Assembly (NCBI GenBank): GCA_025463665.1
Contig: JAODAY010000230.1
Span: forward strand, 1-8,530
DNA from: Microbacteriaceae bacterium
GTDB lineage: Bacteria; Actinomycetota; Actinomycetes; Actinomycetales; Microbacteriaceae
DNA length: 8,530 bases
Reading direction: 5' to 3'
In this document: one piece after another, positions 6,451 to 8,530 of the stretch
Numbering within the stretch: position 1 is the first letter of the stretch
How the letters are laid out: each line of letters starts with the position of its first letter
The notes under the pieces: model-generated
Database searches by the model: none
Told to the model about the DNA's origin: nothing
What the model saw: only the letters and a program-made list of their open reading frames with translations
Made by a program: the position numbers and the translations under genes

Positions 6451-6506
6451 TCGCCCCCGCGGCACGCCTGTCGCCGCCCGGCCCCTCCGTCGGCGACGAT
6501 GGACCC

Positions 6507-7409
6507 ATGCAACTCGACCGGGTTCTCGCCGACTTCACGCGCTACCTCAGTGCGGAGCGTGGTTTCAGCGAGCACACCGTGCGGTCGTACCGGTCAGACG
6601 TCGTCAACCTGCTCGCTTTCGCCGCGGAGTCGGGCGCGACGGAATCCCGGGACATCGATCTCGAACTGCTGCGGGGATGGCTGTGGCGGTCGTCGACAGC
6701 GGGTTTGGCGAAGTCGACGCTCGCGCGCCGGGCGGCCACGGCGCGCGCGCTGACGACCTGGCTTGCGCGCACCGGCGACACCCCGACGAATGCCGCGAGC
6801 CGGCTCCGCGCGCCGAAAGCCGACCGGCACCTGCCCCGCGTGCTGACGCGAGACCAGATCGACGGGATCCTCTCTGAGCTCGCCGGTCGGGCGGCGGAGG
6901 GGGAGCCGATAGCACTCCGCGACCTCGCGATCATCGAGCTCCTCTACGCCTCCGCCCTGCGCGTCAGCGAACTCACCGGGCTCGACCAGCGAGACGTCGA
7001 CCTCTCGAACCTCACGGTGCGCGTTGTCGGTAAGGGGTCGAAAGAGCGCGTGGTGCCCTTCGGGGTTCCTGCCGAGGAGGCGCTCGTGGCGTGGAGCTCC
7101 GCCCGGGCGGCGTGGAGCGGGAGCGGCGCCACCCCGGCGCTCTTCCTCGGGGCACGCGGCGGCAGGCTCGGAACCCGTGCCGTCTACCGCCTCGTCACGC
7201 GGCTCCTCGAGAGCGTTCCCGGCGGCGGTCCGTCGGGCCCTCACGCACTGAGACACACAGCAGCCACCCACTTGCTCGACGGGGGAGCCGATCTCCGCGC
7301 GGTGCAGGAGATGCTCGGCCACGCGAGCCTCGGAACAACCCAGATCTACACGCACGTCTCGACGCAGAGGCTGAGGGAGAGCTACGCCCTAGCGCACCCG
7401 CGGGCGTGA
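6507..7409 (+). CDS. xerC: Tyrosine recombinase XerC
   Basis: This 300-residue protein matches XerC/XerD in length and architecture: an N-terminal SAM-like core-binding domain (about 1-90, [27 protein letters not shown]) and a C-terminal catalytic domain (about 108-295). All catalytic residues are present: R152 (SALRVSEL), K176 (VGKGSKER), H246 and R249 ([12 protein letters not shown]), H272 ([10 protein letters not shown]) and the nucleophile Y281 (IYTHVS). XerC acts with XerD at dif to resolve chromosome dimers at division. The location just before the M23 protein and rpsB is the conserved actinobacterial chromosomal xerC position, so it is a housekeeping recombinase rather than a phage or integron integrase. 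The ATG has only a weak GGA upstream. The last 28 bases overlap the convergent M23 gene. Confidence 0.95.
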   Translation: MQLDRVLADFTRYLSAERGFSEHTVRSYRSDVVNLLAFAAESGATESRDIDLELLRGWLWRSSTAGLAKSTLARRAATARALTTWLARTGDTPTNAASRLRAPKADRHLPRVLTRDQIDGILSELAGRAAEGEPIALRDLAIIELLYASALRVSELTGLDQRDVDLSNLTVRVVGKGSKERVVPFGVPAEEALVAWSSARAAWSGSGATPALFLGARGGRLGTRAVYRLVTRLLESVPGGGPSGPHALRHTAATHLLDGGADLRAVQEMLGHASLGTTQIYTHVSTQRLRESYALAHPRA

Positions 7410-8056
7410 GCCCGCACCCGCACCCGCACCCGCACCCGCGGGCGTGAGCGTGCCGCCCGCTCGAGCACAGGCGCAGAGGCCCGACGCGGTCGCGCTCGCC
7501 GAGTCGGCAGCAGCACAGAGCGCTCGAGCCCGCCGAGGAGCGCGAGCGGAGAGATGTACTCGCCGTGCCGCCGAGCGCCGAGGTGCAGGCACGGGCTCGA
7601 GCAGTGGCCCGCGACCAGGACGCCGACGACGTCGCCGCGGCGCACCGGATCGCCGCGGCCCAGCGTGCTCGTGACCGGCTCGAAACTCGACAGCACGCCG
7701 TCGGCGTGCTCTATCGAGAGGACCGGCCGGTCCACCACGACGCCCGAGAAGTGCACGACCCCGTCGGCGGGCGCGGTGACCGTCGTTCCGGTGAAGGCGA
7801 TGTCGATTCCGCGGTGGCCTGCCGCGTAGGCGGTGGCGGGGGCAATGAACGGGCGCAGGATCGCGTGAGGGGGAGCGACCGGCCAGCTCCACTGCGGATC
7901 CTCGGCGGAAACGCTCGCGGCGGCGACGGCGGCGAGCGGCGCACCCGACGCCGGCCCGCCCGACACGCGCGCACCCGCCACCGGCGCACCCGGAACGACC
8001 GCGAGGGCGATGGCGAGGGCGATGGTGAGGGCGAGAACGAGGAGAGCACGTGGCAT
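7382..8056 (-). CDS. Secreted M23-family (LytM domain) protein, probably catalytically degenerate
   Basis: The 224-residue protein starts [21 protein letters not shown], a signal peptide with a possible cleavage after A29 (AGA-RV), so it is exported. The LytM domain spans about 58-175: [25 protein letters not shown] (H81 and D85 as zinc ligands), [49 protein letters not shown], and [20 protein letters not shown]. Active M23 peptidases have H-x-H here; this one has C156-L-H158, and the usual SxYxHL histidine is replaced in SSFEPV. It therefore may bind zinc or peptidoglycan without cleaving, like the LytM activators EnvC and NlpD. It is the M23 gene routinely found beside actinobacterial rpsB. 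The Arg-rich tail (about 185-224) includes an (RV)n run made by a hexanucleotide repeat, and the gene overlaps xerC by 28 nt. The ATG at 8056 is chosen because it begins the signal peptide; no clear Shine-Dalgarno is present. Confidence 0.85.
   Translation of the reverse strand: MPRALLVLALTIALAIALAVVPGAPVAGARVSGGPASGAPLAAVAAASVSAEDPQWSWPVAPPHAILRPFIAPATAYAAGHRGIDIAFTGTTVTAPADGVVHFSGVVVDRPVLSIEHADGVLSSFEPVTSTLGRGDPVRRGDVVGVLVAGHCSSPCLHLGARRHGEYISPLALLGGLERSVLLPTRRARPRRASAPVLERAARSRPRVRVRVRVRAHARGCARA
7393..7449. repeat. 19-bp direct repeats enclosing a (CCCGCA)4 hexanucleotide tract
   Basis: CGCACCCGCGGGCGTGAGC occurs at 7393-7411 and 7431-7449, with four perfect CCCGCA units plus CCCGCG at 7411-7440 between and within them. 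The first copy contains the xerC stop codon. On the minus strand the hexamer encodes Val-Arg repeats in the tail of the M23 protein. Confidence 0.9.
8001..8036. repeat. 12-bp tandem repeat (3 copies) inside the M23 signal peptide
   Basis: GCGAGGGCGATG occurs at 8001-8012 and 8013-8024, with a diverged copy GTGAGGGCGAGA at 8025-8036. The unit is in frame: on the minus strand each copy gives four residues of the hydrophobic core ([10 protein letters not shown]). Copy-number change would lengthen or shorten the signal peptide core without a frameshift. Confidence 0.8.
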
Positions 8057-8152
8057 CCGCTCAGAATGGAGTATCGGCGAGCCTGCCGAGCGGGGGCCGG
8101 CCGATCGGTGTGGACGGTCGCCGTGTGCGGGCCTGTGGGGGGAGTCCGGCGA

Positions 8153-8161
8153 TGATATAGT
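8153..8161 (+). promoter_or_regulatory. Extended -10 promoter of rpsB
   Basis: TGATATAGT is an extended -10 (TGn plus TATAGT, one mismatch to TATAAT). The -35 region (8133-8138) is poor, which an extended -10 can offset. Transcription would start near 8167-8168, giving a leader of about 207 nt before rpsB. The reverse strand of the same AT patch could also serve the M23 gene. Confidence 0.6.
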
Positions 8162-8167
8162 TCTCGG

Positions 8168-8374
8168 AGCGCCGTGTGCAAGCACGGCGACTACGCGTGC
8201 CCGCTGTGACTTCTTTAGTCACGCACAGCGCATCCACTCAGTCCCACAATAATCCTCGTGATTGGCGTGTGGCGGATGCGTGCCGGGCACCAGGTTCGCG
8301 GCCGTCCGGCTGCGAAAACAACTGAGTTGGCGCGAAGAGCCCGAGATGGCGCGCGCCAGAAAAGGAGCACGGCC
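8168..8374 (+). promoter_or_regulatory. Structured 5' leader of rpsB
   Basis: No gene is visible in this interval; it is dense in inverted repeats. Stem A pairs CGCCGTG (8170-8176) with CACGGCG (8183-8189). Stem B pairs CGCTGT plus GACT (8202-8211) with AGTC (8217-8220) and ACAGCG (8225-8230), leaving a 4-nt bulge. Stem C pairs CGCATCC (8229-8235) with GGATGCG (8274-8280), enclosing CCACA/TGTGG (8244-8248, 8268-8272) and AATC/GATT. Stem D is a 9-bp hairpin TTCGCGGCC (8295-8303) with GGCTGCGAA (8308-8316). Stem E pairs TGGCGCG (8328-8334) with CGCGCCA (8352-8358), three bases before the Shine-Dalgarno, and competes with CAAC/GTTG (8319-8322, 8326-8329). In E. coli the rpsB leader is bound by S2 for autoregulation; a similar role here is inference. 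An AATAAT at 8248-8253 could be a second, closer promoter. Confidence 0.5.
8362..8367 (+). promoter_or_regulatory. Shine-Dalgarno of rpsB
   Basis: AAGGAG lies 7 nt before the ATG at 8375 and 3 nt after the palindrome TGGCGCGCGCCA (8347-8358), so leader folding could affect its accessibility. Confidence 0.85.
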
Positions 8375-8530
8375 ATGGCCGTCGTAACAATCCGCCAGCT
8401 GCTCGACAGCGGCGTTCACTTTGGACACCAGACCCGCCGCTGGAACCCGAAAATGAAGCGCTTTATTCTGACCGAGCGCTCGGGCAGCCACATCATCGAC
8501 CTGCAGCAGTCGCTTGCCTTCATCGACAAG
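8375..8530 (+). CDS. rpsB: 30S ribosomal protein S2, N-terminal 52 residues, partial
   Basis: The visible N-terminus [19 protein letters not shown] continues with [18 protein letters not shown] and [14 protein letters not shown], an unmistakable S2 start; [15 protein letters not shown] and the hydrophobic HIIDL segment are family hallmarks. S2 is an essential late-assembling protein of the small subunit. The gene runs off the right edge; in actinobacteria tsf normally follows, which cannot be seen here. The start is set by AAGGAG with ideal spacing. A long structured leader and an extended -10 promoter precede it. Confidence 0.98.
   Translation, partial: MAVVTIRQLLDSGVHFGHQTRRWNPKMKRFILTERSGSHIIDLQQSLAFIDK

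Noticed and set aside
5217..6575. 452-codon minus-strand open frame opposite the phosphodiesterase gene
   Set aside because: It is a mirror frame of a well-conserved metallophosphoesterase with no recognisable motifs of its own.
6507..7409. Phage or integrative-element integrase
   Set aside because: Length, motifs and position beside rpsB are those of chromosomal XerC; no attachment repeats or cargo genes are present.
7393..7449. CRISPR-like or attachment-site reading of the 19-bp direct repeats
   Set aside because: The two copies overlap a simple hexanucleotide tract and have no spacer of normal length; this is a tandem-repeat expansion.
8295..8316. Intrinsic terminator at the 9-bp hairpin in the rpsB leader
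   Set aside because: It is followed by AACAACTG rather than a U-run, so it is better read as a leader structure.

Overview
This window looks like a chromosomal core region of a high-GC actinobacterium, most likely Micrococcales/Microbacteriaceae. The reasons are the strong G/C preference at third codon positions, frequent GTG starts, a possible leaderless promoter, and the gene order yraN-yifB(comM)-dprA ... xerC - M23 protein - rpsB, which is the familiar actinobacterial arrangement upstream of the ribosomal protein S2 gene. The taxonomic placement is inference; no rRNA or species marker is present.

Left part (1-3639): the 5' part of an acyl-CoA ligase gene runs off the left edge on the minus strand. 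Divergent from it is a tightly coupled plus-strand operon, yraN (489-845), yifB/comM (845-2380) and dprA (2377-3639), with overlapping stop/start codons. ComM and DprA act on incoming single-stranded DNA during natural transformation. YraN is a nuclease-fold protein of poorly known role.

Middle part (3643-6281): three minus-strand genes follow: a VOC-fold protein, a small conserved-looking protein with a possible zinc-ribbon C-x2-C...C-x2-H pattern, and an HMCES/YedK-type abasic-site DNA-protein crosslinking protein. Divergent from the last is a metallophosphoesterase very similar to mycobacterial Rv0805 (3',5'-cyclic nucleotide phosphodiesterase), apparently read from a leaderless promoter.

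Right part (6282-8530): a short stretch holds the apparent 3' remnant of a minus-strand gene (possibly MarR-like) and a small tandem repeat. Then come xerC (plus), a secreted M23-family (LytM) protein on the minus strand whose 3' end overlaps xerC through a hexanucleotide repeat, and a 318-base intergenic region. That region carries an extended -10 promoter and a long, structured leader before the start of rpsB, which runs off the right edge.

How it fits together: most genes are DNA-maintenance functions (ssDNA loading by DprA, branch migration by ComM, abasic-site protection by HMCES, dimer resolution by XerC) beside an envelope protein and a ribosomal protein operon. I found no phage, transposon, CRISPR array or defence cassette. 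The most interesting unexplained features are the roughly 207-nt rpsB leader with several good inverted repeats, the M23 protein lacking both catalytic histidines, and repeat-driven variability at both ends of that same protein.
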